This document shows, in pieces, positions 1 to 10,076 of a DNA stretch of 64,000 nucleotides. The notes beneath the pieces are model-generated. The model had not been told where the DNA came from. It made no database searches and worked only from the letters and a program-made list of their open reading frames with translations. The stretch spans positions 186,001-250,000 of the forward strand of contig KV918804.1 of assembly GCA_002049455.2 (NCBI GenBank). Direction: 5' to 3'. Position numbers and translations under genes: made by a program. The stretch comes from Porphyra umbilicalis. Its lineage: Eukaryota; Rhodophyta; Bangiophyceae; Bangiales; Bangiaceae. How positions within the stretch are numbered: the first letter of the stretch is position 1; the number at the start of each line of letters is the position of its first letter.

Positions 1-427
1 CCGCGCCGCGGGCCCGCTCGACGTGCAACACCCGGCGCTGCAAGGTTTGGAGACGACGCCTTGAGGGCGTCGAGTACGCCAAAGAGACGAGAGGGAACAA
101 AAAGAAAAACAAGGCAACATGCATACCGTCAAAAGGAAGGAAAAACTAGAGGAGCCCACAACGAGAGACCTACACGGCACATACCAGCGGCATATGTGCC
201 GACGCGCAAAAATAAAAAAGGAACCAGGCACCGTCAGGTCGATCAGCACATCCAGGTCGCTGCCGAGCACCTATGGCAAAGTAGCCGCGCCGACCAGCTC
301 CACACACCCACACCACGCAGCGGTGTCCCTACAGGCCAAGCTGAGCCTACTCGCCAATGCAAGATCACCCCTACAAGCAGAGCGGCTCTCACCTGCCCAC
401 AGTACGCCAGAGCACCACACTGGCACG
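1..427. other. 3' flank of the sigma-factor gene
   Basis: This is the presumed 3' untranslated and intergenic sequence downstream of the minus-strand sigma gene. Several frames are open for 100-200 codons, but the peptides are Arg/Thr/Pro-rich shadows without domain character. I see no convincing gene or repeat. Confidence 0.5.
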
Positions 428-2803
428 TCAGTACACATCCCGGTAGCCCTTCAGCTCCGAGCGTCGCATCTTGGACAGCGCCCGCCGCTCGACCGTCCGC
501 ACATGCGAGCGGGACCAACCAAAGTAGCGCGCAATGTCGACCTTGGTCTGCACGTCCACGCATGAACCGCAAGCGCAGCCGCCGCCGCCGACCAGCCGTG
601 GCACTCCGTCGGCAGCCGCCGCCGGCGCCACTGGGGCCACCGCCGTGGACGCCGCACGGCGCCCCGCAGAGGCAGCGCCACCAGCCCCCAGCCGGCAGGT
701 GATGTCACCAGGTGCGACAGCGCCGCCCCCCACCCCGGCAGTCGCCTCCGCGTCCACATCGTTGGGCCCTGGGCCGAGGCACAAGCCGTACAGCCGCTGC
801 ATGACCGCCCGCTCGTCCGCGTCAAGCAGCCGCTCCATGACGGACCGGATGGTGTGGGCGGCTTCCGCATGGGCGGCGGCCTGCTCCGGCAGCGGGGCCG
901 TACTCTCCAGGGCGTCGAGGAGGCAACCATTGCCGCCACCACCGCCGCTCGCCGGCGACATGCCGGCGCCTGCGCCGCCCATGTTGCCACCGCTGGTGGG
1001 CCCCGAAAAGGCAGCGTCGAGGCTCGCCCCCGCCTGCGCCAGCCGCGCGAGGCGCTCCACTTCGGCGCGCGGGATGCCGAGCACCGAGGCGGTCACCTCC
1101 GCGGCGGCTATCGGGCACACCCCACCGCTGTCTGATAGTACCGCTGCTGTGGCGACGGCGGCGGTGCCAGGCGCGGCCAGGCGCCCCCCGTGCGCCATAA
1201 GCGCCGCCTCCACCTCCCGCGCCGCCCGTTGCACACGGAGGACGCGTTGGAGAAGGATCACCGGCAGCCGCACCAGCCGCCCATGGTTCTCAACCGCCCG
1301 CACGACGCCCGCGCGGACGACCAGACCCGCATAGTGCACAAAGGGGACACCTCGGTCGGGGTTGTATGTGCCAGTCGCGCGCACGAGCGCGATGGCGCCC
1401 TCCTGCACCAGGTCCGCGGCGGGCACCGCCCCACCGCCGGCATCGTCAGCGGTCGCACCGTAGTGGGAGACGACCTGCGCAACGACGCGCTCCACAAGGA
1501 GCAAGTTGGCAACAACCAGCCGGTCACGCGCCGCGATGCACAGCTGCGCAGCCGTGTATTGGCGGTGGAGGGCCATCGCCAAGGCCACCGCCAAGGCATC
1601 TGGGGAAGGCGGTGACGGCCGGGCGTCGGGAGGAGCAGTCACGACCTTACCAGTAGCGACCGCGGCCCAGACGTCGGCCGCAAGCCGGCCAGGAGGTACT
1701 ACAACCGCCGTCACGTCCGCCACGCTCGGCGCTGCCGCTCCTGTATCGGCGTCCACGCGCGCCGCTGCCACGCCCGTCGACACCCAGCAGAGCGCATCAA
1801 GCAGGCCGCCCCCCACGTCTGGCAGTCGCCGCACGAGGTCTGCCAGCACCAGTTGATCCTCTGCCGACAGCATCAGCAAGCGCAGCTGCGCAAGGCACCG
1901 CCGCCGCTCCCCATCCCCGTCAGCCACGGGCTGGTGAAATGTCGCGCGGCGACTTGCCGCTGGCGATTGCCGACGCCGGCATGGCGCGGTCGACACGCCG
2001 ACACGCCGCGGGCCGCCGCCAGGCGGTGGCACGCCGCCGTCGCCATGGGGTGTCCCCGGCGGGCCGCGGTCCACGCCCCCACTACCGGCACCACCGCGGG
2101 AGCGGCCGGCGGCGGTCGGCGGTGGAGGCGGTGGCGTCGACAGCGGGGGCGGCGGCGGAGACACGGGCCGACCTGCTCGACGGGTGCCATCCGCGGGCGC
2201 CCGCCGCGCCACGCGGGGCGTAGGTGGTGAAGCCACCACTGCAGCGGCGGGCGCCGCTGCCGCCGACGATGCCGCTGCCGCGGCGGCGCCGACCACGGCC
2301 GTGGCAGTCGGTGACGGTGCAGCGCCCACGGAGCGCGGGCGCCCACGTCGGCGGGTGGTGGGGTGACCGAGCGTGGCCGACCCGCCGGCCGCGTCGACCA
2401 TGGACAGTGGTGGCGGCGGGGCGTCATGCCGCCGCGACGTGGTCGCCGTGGCCCGTCCGCCCGACACGGCCGCAGCCGACGCCGTCGTCGTCGCCGTCGT
2501 TGCCCCCGACCGCCGCCGGGACACCGATGTCAGCTGCGAGGCCGAACCGCGGCCGCCAGCGTCCCCGCGGCCGGCCGCTGCCGCCGCCGACGGCGCCCCG
2601 GCGGCCGTTGCGAGGACAGCCGGCCGCCGTCGACGCGTGGCGGCCCCGCCAGGAGACTTCCACATGCCCTCACCGCCAACGGGGCGCCGCCGCGGGGACA
2701 GGGGCGGCCGCAGTGGTGGGGCAGGTGCAAATCCGAGCGGCACCGCGGGGAAAGAGGGGGGTAAGACCGTCGGACAGCACGCGGGGGGGCACGCCATCGC
2801 CAT
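428..2803 (-). CDS. Plastid-type RNA polymerase sigma-70 factor (nuclear-encoded)
   Basis: The 791-residue product most likely directs the bacterial-type plastid RNA polymerase to promoters. The start chosen is the ATG at 2803; the frame stays open to 2875, but only from a GTG. The first ~40 residues (MAMACPP...) are Ser/Pro/Ala/Arg-rich and poor in acids, as in a plastid transit peptide. About 350 residues of low complexity follow. Region 2 lies near residues 420-515 and includes ADLVQEGAIALVRA and TYNPDRGVPFVHYA, followed by RLVRLP, the start of region 3. Region 4 opens near residue 657 with LDADERAVMQRLYGLCLG. It closes at the C-terminus with the helix-turn-helix DIARYFGWSRSHVRTVERRA (about 757-776). 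Between these halves, normally a dozen residues apart, sit about 80 Gly/Ala/Val-rich residues. The family call is firm; the target promoters are unknown. No intron is needed. Confidence 0.88.
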   Translation of the reverse strand: MAMACPPACCPTVLPPSFPAVPLGFAPAPPLRPPLSPRRRPVGGEGMWKSPGGAATRRRRPAVLATAAGAPSAAAAAGRGDAGGRGSASQLTSVSRRRSGATTATTTASAAAVSGGRATATTSRRHDAPPPPLSMVDAAGGSATLGHPTTRRRGRPRSVGAAPSPTATAVVGAAAAAASSAAAAPAAAVVASPPTPRVARRAPADGTRRAGRPVSPPPPPLSTPPPPPPTAAGRSRGGAGSGGVDRGPPGTPHGDGGVPPPGGGPRRVGVSTAPCRRRQSPAASRRATFHQPVADGDGERRRCLAQLRLLMLSAEDQLVLADLVRRLPDVGGGLLDALCWVSTGVAAARVDADTGAAAPSVADVTAVVVPPGRLAADVWAAVATGKVVTAPPDARPSPPSPDALAVALAMALHRQYTAAQLCIAARDRLVVANLLLVERVVAQVVSHYGATADDAGGGAVPAADLVQEGAIALVRATGTYNPDRGVPFVHYAGLVVRAGVVRAVENHGRLVRLPVILLQRVLRVQRAAREVEAALMAHGGRLAAPGTAAVATAAVLSDSGGVCPIAAAEVTASVLGIPRAEVERLARLAQAGASLDAAFSGPTSGGNMGGAGAGMSPASGGGGGNGCLLDALESTAPLPEQAAAHAEAAHTIRSVMERLLDADERAVMQRLYGLCLGPGPNDVDAEATAGVGGGAVAPGDITCRLGAGGAASAGRRAASTAVAPVAPAAAADGVPRLVGGGGCACGSCVDVQTKVDIARYFGWSRSHVRTVERRALSKMRRSELKGYRDVY

Positions 2804-4301
2804 GGCCGCCGCCCGCCCACGAAGCCACGAACCGGGGTAGGGGGCGCGCGTACACCACGCGCGCCCCGCACGCACCGTCGCCGGCGCACACGTCGCCCAG
2901 TGGCAACAGCAACGGCAGTGCCCGACGGGGTGGCGACGGTCTTGCCCGTCGGGGTTGGACGAGGAGGTCCGTACGCAAGTGGGAGGCGGTTCCGCAGCAC
3001 CGCGGTCGGAGAAGATTTAGGAGCTCAGCGGGGACAAGGCCGCTTTGTCGTGGAGTGCCGGAACCCACGTTGTGCCCGCAGGGGGAGGTGCGGGCGGAAG
3101 CGCCGGCGGCCGCCGCGGCGTGGCTGACCGGGACGCGCGTAGGCGCGCGGCGCGTGCCACCACCACGCCGACACGCGTGCCCACCGCACGCGAAAGAGGG
3201 GCTGTCGGCAGAGGCTGCGCTGAGGGTGCACCAGCGCACCCCCCAACGCGGTGAGGCCGTCCTGCAGCTTCAGGACGGCCCAGCTGGGCGGTGTTCCCAC
3301 CCGCATGAAAGGCTGCGCCTGGCAGTCGCCAAGCCGTGCACGGATTGGACTCGATGAGCGACCAGTCAAATCCCCAATGGAGTGGCACCCCTAATCCCAG
3401 AGAACCTGTCGGTGAGCCTGGGCAACTGTATCTGGCAATATCTCCATACAGTTGGATCAGATCATGACGGGCGCCACCTCACCCGCAGGCCCAGGCCACC
3501 TCCCCATGCCTTGGGGTCGTTAACAGCCCGAATGATTGGCTGTCATCGCTCGAGCTGTTAAGTTAACAACCTCAGCTGAGCCAGTGCCATGCTTCCATTA
3601 AAATGATGATTGGCAAAGAATGATACACGTGGCGTTACCACCCCCAACCGGATGGCGCCGTCTCTTTACCAGCTGGCCTATTGCTTGCCTCCACGGGGAG
3701 GTCAGCTCCACCTCACCGGTGGATTTTCTGTCAACTCGGAATCGGACTTGCAAGACCACGAGCCCCTCTTTCTTGTGCATGGGCGCGAGTCGAGTAAAAA
3801 TCGCCGGCTGCTGCCCGGCCCTTCCGACCCGGGTTGGAAGGGCCGGGCAGGGGTACCCCTGCACAGGCCGGTAACGCGCTCGAGCGGCCGTTGTGTCGCG
3901 TTTTCGCCGCATTGACGCGCGCCGCTGACCGACGCGTGCCAACGCGGGCCATGCGCCGACGCCAGCACCACCACACCAAATCACAGCCGCACGCGCCTGC
4001 GCTCGGGGCACCTGCGCGCGGTGCCCGCCTGCCTGCTGGCGGCGTCGGGATTCGCACGCGCGCTTTCGCGATACCCTCGCTCCCGCCACGCAGACGCTTC
4101 CCCTGCTACAGCGGGTGGCACGGCTCAACTCTGTTGCGCACCCCGATGCCCCTTGCTGTGCAACCCCTCACCCCTCTCCCCCCCACGCCGCATCATCCTC
4201 CCCACCTCCCCAAGTAGTTGGCGGCCGTTTAACCTCCCCTCATATCCCCATCTACCGTGTGGCGCCCCAGCCCTGCTGTTTCTATCTTGACCTGCCGCGC
4301 C
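2804..4301. other. Intergenic region between divergent sigma and exonuclease-transposase genes
   Basis: Both neighbours are transcribed away from this 1.5-kb stretch, so it should contain both promoters. Positions 2,804-3,350 are very GC-rich. Positions 3,360-3,760 are more AT-rich and gene-free. ORFs near 3,598-4,128 on the minus strand have no recognisable domain. A strong double palindrome lies at 3,811-3,862 (separate entry). No clear TATA box was identified. Confidence 0.5.
3811..3862. repeat. Two abutting palindromes
   Basis: Positions 3811-3850 form a 40-bp palindrome. The outer arms CTGCCCGGCCCTTCC and GGAAGGGCCGGGCAG flank a central ACCCGGGT, with one mismatched pair. It overlaps by four bases a perfect 16-bp palindrome, GCAGGGGTACCCCTGC, at 3847-3862. 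It could form a cruciform or a transcript hairpin. Its role is unknown. It could mark a transposon end or a dimeric protein-binding site. Confidence 0.75.
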
Positions 4302-7300
4302 ATGGGGACTCGCGGGGGGCGCCGCCCCGGGGCGGGTCGGCCGTCTGATGCCGCTCGGGCGGCGACCGATCCGGCCCAAACCCGGCTTTTCGGATTCACA
4401 CGGGCTGGCGCGCGTGGTGCGCCCGGCCGTGGAGGTGCGATTCGGGTTTCTGGTGGTGAAGGGAGCGGCCACCGCGGCAGCCTACCGGTTGAAACTGGTG
4501 TGGAGCGTGGCGGCGTCAGCGGGCCTATGGACGCAGGTGGAGCGAGCCGGGGCGCCTCGTCTTTTCCCTTCGCTCGTGCTCCTCGCCCCGGTGCGGCGAT
4601 GGGAGGCTGCGCTGTGCGCGAAAACTGTAGTGATGGGCCTACCGACGGAGTTGAAGCGGGCCGCGACGTACCATCTTTGCCCCTGCCCCCCCAGCCCCCT
4701 CCCCCACTCCCGAGAACATGCCTGGATCCTTCTATTCTCGGCATAGTCGGGGATCGTGGAGACATTGCTGGCCGTGTGGCTGGTGGGCACGCTTGTGCCA
4801 GCGCTGCTGCCTCAACAGGAGGCCCCGCCGAAGGAGTCGGCGTGCCAACTGCTGACGTGTCGCGCTCCGCCCCCGCTATTCATGGGTACAAGACCCCGGC
4901 CACCTGTGCCGCTACTCCCTTCGTTGCAGGAGCCTGTGAGAGGAGCGGCCTGCCGGCGCACGCCTCCGCGCTGCCAGATGCTGTGCGCCTCGCCCTGAAC
5001 AAGCCCGACACCGAGGATGTCTGTGAGGACGGGGATGAGTCCGACGTGGACAATGGGAGTGACTGGGACACGCGGTCGCTGCCGGACAAGGTCGACGCCG
5101 CTGATTGCTCGATCGCCGGCAACGATGGCGTGGTGGAAGAGGAGGCGGTGTCGGAGTGGCACCAGGTCCCCGACGTGATGGCGCCTTTCTTGGGCGGGAA
5201 GGAGCCTCGATCGACGAGGCCACAGGCCGAGTCCTTGATTGCGTCTGTCTTTGCTTGCTCCTCAACGGCGGGGGTCACTCCTGCCATTGGCTCGGCTCGG
5301 GTCCTTCCAGCACTGGCGGAATCATCGATAGCGTCTGCTGCGGCCCCGAGCGTGGTGGCGACGGGCACGGACGGACGGTCGACGACAGCGGGAAACACCG
5401 GACAGGGGGTGGACTTCACAGCCCCCCCTGCTGCCATTACTACGGAGGCTCCCACGACAGGCGCGGCGGGGGGGTCAACCACGCGGGCAGGGGGAGCGAC
5501 GACGACAGCGAGTTCTCGACTCCGGGCTGCGGCACCGTCGTCTCGAGCGGCGCGCCCCGGTCCAACGAGGTGGACTCTTCCTAAGTACCTGGCCAGCGTG
5601 AAGCTACATGTGCTCAAGACCGGCTTGTTCTTGCGCATGCTCTCTTACACCATCAACCCTCCCGACGCGCTCGCGGCAGGTCGGGTGCTCTTTCCCGAGG
5701 ACTGGTGCCTGCCGCGCGTGCTCGTTTACGCGCCGTTTGACATGCGTGGTCCCTACCGCCCCTCCTGCCCAACTTGCGGCACAGACGCTGTCATACAAGA
5801 CGGGTGGTCCACTTTCCGACGTGTCATCGACCTCGACGAGTGCATCTTTGTCGTCTGCCGCCGGTACCGCTGCACCAAAAAGCACAAGGGCGTCTGCTTT
5901 TTAGCTTGGAACACAAAGCTGCTCGAGAAGGCCCCGCCCTACATCCGGCATTCATTTCCGGTCATCTTCACCCACCGTCTCGGTGTCACCCAGTCCGTGT
6001 TCGATGCCATGCGCAGCTGGACCGCGAGCGGCGCCGGATTTGGCCCATTTGCTGACTTCATCAAAGAGAACCACACAAGGCGACATCACCGCAAAGAGCT
6101 GGCCTACCTGTCGCGGCTTTCCGACGTCACCGCCGAGTCGCCTTTTGGTGAGCCACGCGTCAGCGGCTGCACTTCCGAGGCTGCCGCGCAGTTTCCACAC
6201 TTCCCCATTTTCTCCGACTCATACGGCGCCAATGGGTGCCATGGATCCAAGAACTTCTTTCGGTCCGTGTACACCCGCGGCATGCGGCGGCTGGAGGTCA
6301 AGATCAAGAAACGGTGCGCAATGGTTCCCGCCCGGATGCTCTCGGGCGATCACTTCTTCAAAATCATCAAGTGCAACTTCCTCTTCAGGGGCAAGAAGCT
6401 CTTTATGGCCGCCTACTCGCTGGTCAATGAGCACACGGAGGTGATGGCGACCGTTTTGACGCAGTCCAAATCGTTAGAGGAGCTGCGCCATATGCTGATC
6501 AGCGTGCAGCAGCGGATGATCGGGCTGGGCCTGCCTGCGCCGCAGATCGATGTTTTCTTCACGGACAATCCCACGGCGGAGGCGTCCTTCTTGGAAGGGA
6601 TCTACCCTGGCCTGAGGAAGACGACCGTGGCGCTCGGCACGGAGTCGATGCCGACCATCCCGGTCCTGAAGCTGCCGCCTGACGATGTCCACAGCAAGCA
6701 CTACATCACCGACACGGTCACGGCAAACATGGCAATCGACATCATGCGCAGGGAGGTGACAAAGGAGGGAGGTGGCCGGGCGATCGGGTTTGATGCCGAG
6801 TGGAATATTGACGGCGGGCCAACTGGACGTGGCCCAGGGGTGGTGCGGGTGGTCCAGCTGTCCTCTCCTACGACAACGCTCATCCTGCATATCTCGCGCA
6901 TGAGCAGCTTCCCCCACGAGCTGCTCGCCCTGCTGGCCGATGTGGAGATCCTTAAGGTTGGCAAGAGCATTGGTGGCGATTGCCGCAAGCTTTTCAAGGA
7001 GCACGGAGCTGTAACGAAAAGCTCGCTGGAGCTGGCCAACTTCGCGAAGTCCAGGCATCTAGTGGGCAACGCGACCATCGGGCTGGCCGGCTTAGTGGCT
7101 GTGCTCCTCCAAAAGACGCTCGACAAAGATCCGGGTGTCCGGCTTTCGAACTGGAGCAGACCGCTCTCCGAGGAGCAGCAGACCTACGCGGCGCTCGACT
7201 CGTACGCGTCATTGCTCGTGTACGAGCACGTGCTGCAGTCGTCCAGCCCCGTTCCCGAGCCGTCGGCAACTTTGAAGGACATGGAACTGTACGTGACCGA

Positions 7301-10076
7301 CGCTAGTGGGACGTGCCGTGTGGCCGTATGCTCCGTGGCCGACGCGCAGCCGACGAAGAATGGCAACTTCCTCGTCGGTGCTAAGGGACGCGTGTGGGTG
7401 AAGGTGGTGCGCGTTTTGGTGCCGTCTTATGCGCTTCCCTTTGCGGTGAAGCGGCAGCCCACGACACTAGCAGCGCTTATGCAGCACAACGAGCAGATAG
7501 GCAAGGACCCGGTTTTCGTCGTCGCACGGGCCCACCTACGCGATGTGCGACACCCTGCGGAGAAGCGGCTAGCCGCTCAGCGCGCTCATGCGGCTCATCC
7601 CGTTGTCTCCATCGCTGCCGACGATGGCGAAGTGGACGCTCTGACGGACTTGGAGGCGCCTATTCAACGAATGCTGCAGGCGGGCGTCGTGCCTGGCGGT
7701 GGCGGGTCAGCGGCGGCTGCGGACTTTTCTGGTGATGATGCCGACGAGGAGGAGCTAGGAGCTGGTTTGGCGGCAGGGGACGTACGCGACGATGATGAGG
7801 ACGATACCAGCGTCAACGAGCCGTCCAAAAGCGGCGAAATGGAGTGTGGTGACGGCTTGCGCGGCCTGTCATCCGGAGTCAAGGGGGATATCATGCACCT
7901 CATGGACCGCGTGCTTCGACACGTGCCGAAGGGCCACGGAGCCACCCCGCTGTTCAGCCGCGCCTTCTCGCACGCGTTGATGTTCTATAACGCCAAGGAC
8001 TCGGCGGCTGCGCAGCGCGTGGCCGCCGAGCTGTGGCCCGAGAAAAAGTGGCGGCAGGTGCAGTACTACATGTCGTCGTGGGTCAACCGGCGCGTGAGGC
8101 GCACAGTGCCACACCCCGACGTGATCGTGCCGCGTCTGGAGAAGCTGTTTAAGGAGTTTGTTGGCATCCTGGACGCGTCTACGAAGCAATCGCTGTTCAG
8201 CGCCGCGACTTGGAAAGCCGCCGGCCAGGTCATCCAGACAGTGAAGGAGGGGTGGGTGACGGACCCAGTCGGCGTGCCGTTGTACGTGCTCCGCCGGTAC
8301 GACAAGAACAACCTGCCGTTGTGGCTGTGCTGCCGCGGCACCAACTCCAACGAAGGCAGTGTCCACCAAAAGCTGGTCAAGAACTTCCTTGGAATGAAGG
8401 GCGCCTCGGCGGAGCTCATCTCGTTTGCCCTGCTTGAGTGGGTCGGTCGGCACAATCAGCGGGCGGGCCGGAAGAACCGCACGGGTGCCCCCGATATCGG
8501 CCATGCGGATGTTTGGATCGTGGACGACATCATCTTCTTCCAGGAGTTCATTTTTGGCAAGCGCACCTCCCACCAAGCGCACCAGCGGGCCGATGAGTTC
8601 GAATTGCCCGACTTTTACTGTGGGGTTACCTCGCTGTCGCCCGACATCCTGGAGGACTGCGGTTTGCCAGGCGTTGACATGATGCAGCAGCTGGCTCCGC
8701 TCATCCCCAAGCTCACGCTCCAGAAGCAGTACCTGGCCAGCACCATGAGTTCGGGCGTGCCGTTGCTCCCGGTGCATACTACTGAGGAGAAGCTCCTCTA
8801 CGGCGAGGTCCAGCGGACGCTACTCCGGGAGCTTCGCGGCAAGCCGTCAGCGGTCGCCATGACCGTTGCGTTTAACCGCTTGGTGGCGGACGACTGGATG
8901 CGGCGGGCAGCAAAGTTGTCTTCGGCCCAGGTGCAGGCGGCAAAGAGAGTGGCCGGTAACGGCAAGAAGATGAGAGTTGCAGTCGTGTTCGAGCAGCCCT
9001 CCATCTACTTCAAGTCGACCAGCCTCATGGCCTCCTACCAAAGCTTTTATGAGCGCACCCAGAACGAGGCCAGCACCATCTTGCTCTCCCATCCCGAGCA
9101 GTCACGCACGGCGGTCGCAGCTGCCAACGCCGCCACCACCGAGTTTGGCGACGACGTGTCCGGTATGACGCCAGTATCCGGCCGACCAGCCCTAAACAGT
9201 CGACCTGCTCAACAAGGCGCCACCGCTGCCAGCGCCGGCAGCGTTGTGACCATCGGCGGTACAAGGTCTTCTATCGCGGACTCACCTGTGGCGCCGGGTC
9301 AGAATCCATCGACCGACCGGACGCAGGCGCCGGGCGGGGAGACGTCACTCGGCTCTGTGGCCGCTGGGGGTGCGCATCTGCATTCCCTCTCTGCCGCAGC
9401 TGTGCCACACGGCACGACACTCACGGCAAGCCTCTACAGTGACGTCCAGCGGACGCTGGCGGCTTACGAGGAGATTGCGCCGAGGACTCGTGGGAGCAAC
9501 GGGGAGGGGGCGAGCGTCGCTGGGGGTGAAGCAGGTTCAGGGGCGAGCGGCGCAGGGGCGGGTGCTGGCGATGGGGATCTTGCAGCCGCGGCGCCACAGC
9601 TGACGCGACCGGCAACCAAACGGCGTCGACGACACTGCCAAACGTGCCACCTGTCGTCGTGCCCGGGACACAACCGCAAGACGGCCTGCCGCCAGCGAGC
9701 GGCGGGCGCGACCAGCACATCCGTCGGCGAAGAGACGCCACGCACTGGCGTCTACATGGCTGGAATAGGCTACGGAGGAGCAGCGGCGATCGGCATGCGA
9801 ATGGGCATGCCACCGCCGGCTGCGGCACCTGCACGACTGCGTCCTCTTCAACCGCGACCCGTTCGGCCGCCAGCACCGGTTTCAATCGCGCGGGCGTCTG
9901 CCGCCGCTGCCGGCGTTGGGCCGGCTCGCACCGCGGTGCCTCCTGTGCTGGCATCGGCGGTCCCTGCATCGTTTTCTGGGTCTACTGCGAGTGGTTCGAG
10001 TGGAAGGCGGCAGTTTCTAGGGAAGCATCCCGCTCCAGACGCCTCACCATCTCGTCCTAGTTCTTCAGAGCAGTAA
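4302..10076 (+). CDS. Giant transposase-like protein with embedded WRN-type 3'-5' exonuclease domain
   Basis: Intronless, 1,924 residues. The ATG at 4302 (context CGCCATGG) is preferred over an upstream GTG at 4257. The order is: a ~430-residue low-complexity N-terminus; a two-pair cysteine module (C489/C492 and C524 onward, followed by THRLGVT) that resembles DUF6729; then an RNase H-like transposase core. Candidate catalytic acids are D683 (SGDHFFKIIK), D755 (FFTDNP) and E1351 (RGTNSNEGSVHQ). Between D755 and E1351 lies a full DEDDy exonuclease domain: D831 and E833 in GFDAEW, D893 in SIGGDCRKL, and Y962 with D966 in YAALDSYASL. The Ser/Pro-rich tail holds a CX2CX4CPGHNRKTXC knuckle from C1779, like those of Mutator-type transposases. 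It is either an autonomous DNA transposon protein or a domesticated derivative. No terminal inverted repeats were found nearby. Confidence 0.8.
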   Translation: MGTRGGRRPGAGRPSDAARAATDPAQTRLFGFTRAGARGAPGRGGAIRVSGGEGSGHRGSLPVETGVERGGVSGPMDAGGASRGASSFPFARAPRPGAAMGGCAVRENCSDGPTDGVEAGRDVPSLPLPPQPPPPLPRTCLDPSILGIVGDRGDIAGRVAGGHACASAAASTGGPAEGVGVPTADVSRSAPAIHGYKTPATCAATPFVAGACERSGLPAHASALPDAVRLALNKPDTEDVCEDGDESDVDNGSDWDTRSLPDKVDAADCSIAGNDGVVEEEAVSEWHQVPDVMAPFLGGKEPRSTRPQAESLIASVFACSSTAGVTPAIGSARVLPALAESSIASAAAPSVVATGTDGRSTTAGNTGQGVDFTAPPAAITTEAPTTGAAGGSTTRAGGATTTASSRLRAAAPSSRAARPGPTRWTLPKYLASVKLHVLKTGLFLRMLSYTINPPDALAAGRVLFPEDWCLPRVLVYAPFDMRGPYRPSCPTCGTDAVIQDGWSTFRRVIDLDECIFVVCRRYRCTKKHKGVCFLAWNTKLLEKAPPYIRHSFPVIFTHRLGVTQSVFDAMRSWTASGAGFGPFADFIKENHTRRHHRKELAYLSRLSDVTAESPFGEPRVSGCTSEAAAQFPHFPIFSDSYGANGCHGSKNFFRSVYTRGMRRLEVKIKKRCAMVPARMLSGDHFFKIIKCNFLFRGKKLFMAAYSLVNEHTEVMATVLTQSKSLEELRHMLISVQQRMIGLGLPAPQIDVFFTDNPTAEASFLEGIYPGLRKTTVALGTESMPTIPVLKLPPDDVHSKHYITDTVTANMAIDIMRREVTKEGGGRAIGFDAEWNIDGGPTGRGPGVVRVVQLSSPTTTLILHISRMSSFPHELLALLADVEILKVGKSIGGDCRKLFKEHGAVTKSSLELANFAKSRHLVGNATIGLAGLVAVLLQKTLDKDPGVRLSNWSRPLSEEQQTYAALDSYASLLVYEHVLQSSSPVPEPSATLKDMELYVTDASGTCRVAVCSVADAQPTKNGNFLVGAKGRVWVKVVRVLVPSYALPFAVKRQPTTLAALMQHNEQIGKDPVFVVARAHLRDVRHPAEKRLAAQRAHAAHPVVSIAADDGEVDALTDLEAPIQRMLQAGVVPGGGGSAAAADFSGDDADEEELGAGLAAGDVRDDDEDDTSVNEPSKSGEMECGDGLRGLSSGVKGDIMHLMDRVLRHVPKGHGATPLFSRAFSHALMFYNAKDSAAAQRVAAELWPEKKWRQVQYYMSSWVNRRVRRTVPHPDVIVPRLEKLFKEFVGILDASTKQSLFSAATWKAAGQVIQTVKEGWVTDPVGVPLYVLRRYDKNNLPLWLCCRGTNSNEGSVHQKLVKNFLGMKGASAELISFALLEWVGRHNQRAGRKNRTGAPDIGHADVWIVDDIIFFQEFIFGKRTSHQAHQRADEFELPDFYCGVTSLSPDILEDCGLPGVDMMQQLAPLIPKLTLQKQYLASTMSSGVPLLPVHTTEEKLLYGEVQRTLLRELRGKPSAVAMTVAFNRLVADDWMRRAAKLSSAQVQAAKRVAGNGKKMRVAVVFEQPSIYFKSTSLMASYQSFYERTQNEASTILLSHPEQSRTAVAAANAATTEFGDDVSGMTPVSGRPALNSRPAQQGATAASAGSVVTIGGTRSSIADSPVAPGQNPSTDRTQAPGGETSLGSVAAGGAHLHSLSAAAVPHGTTLTASLYSDVQRTLAAYEEIAPRTRGSNGEGASVAGGEAGSGASGAGAGAGDGDLAAAAPQLTRPATKRRRRHCQTCHLSSCPGHNRKTACRQRAAGATSTSVGEETPRTGVYMAGIGYGGAAAIGMRMGMPPPAAAPARLRPLQPRPVRPPAPVSIARASAAAAGVGPARTAVPPVLASAVPASFSGSTASGSSGRRQFLGKHPAPDASPSRPSSSEQ

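Noticed and set aside
4482-4790. Minus-strand ORFs over the 5' part of the exonuclease-transposase gene
   Set aside because: They lie opposite the low-complexity N-terminal region and have no motif or start context of their own.
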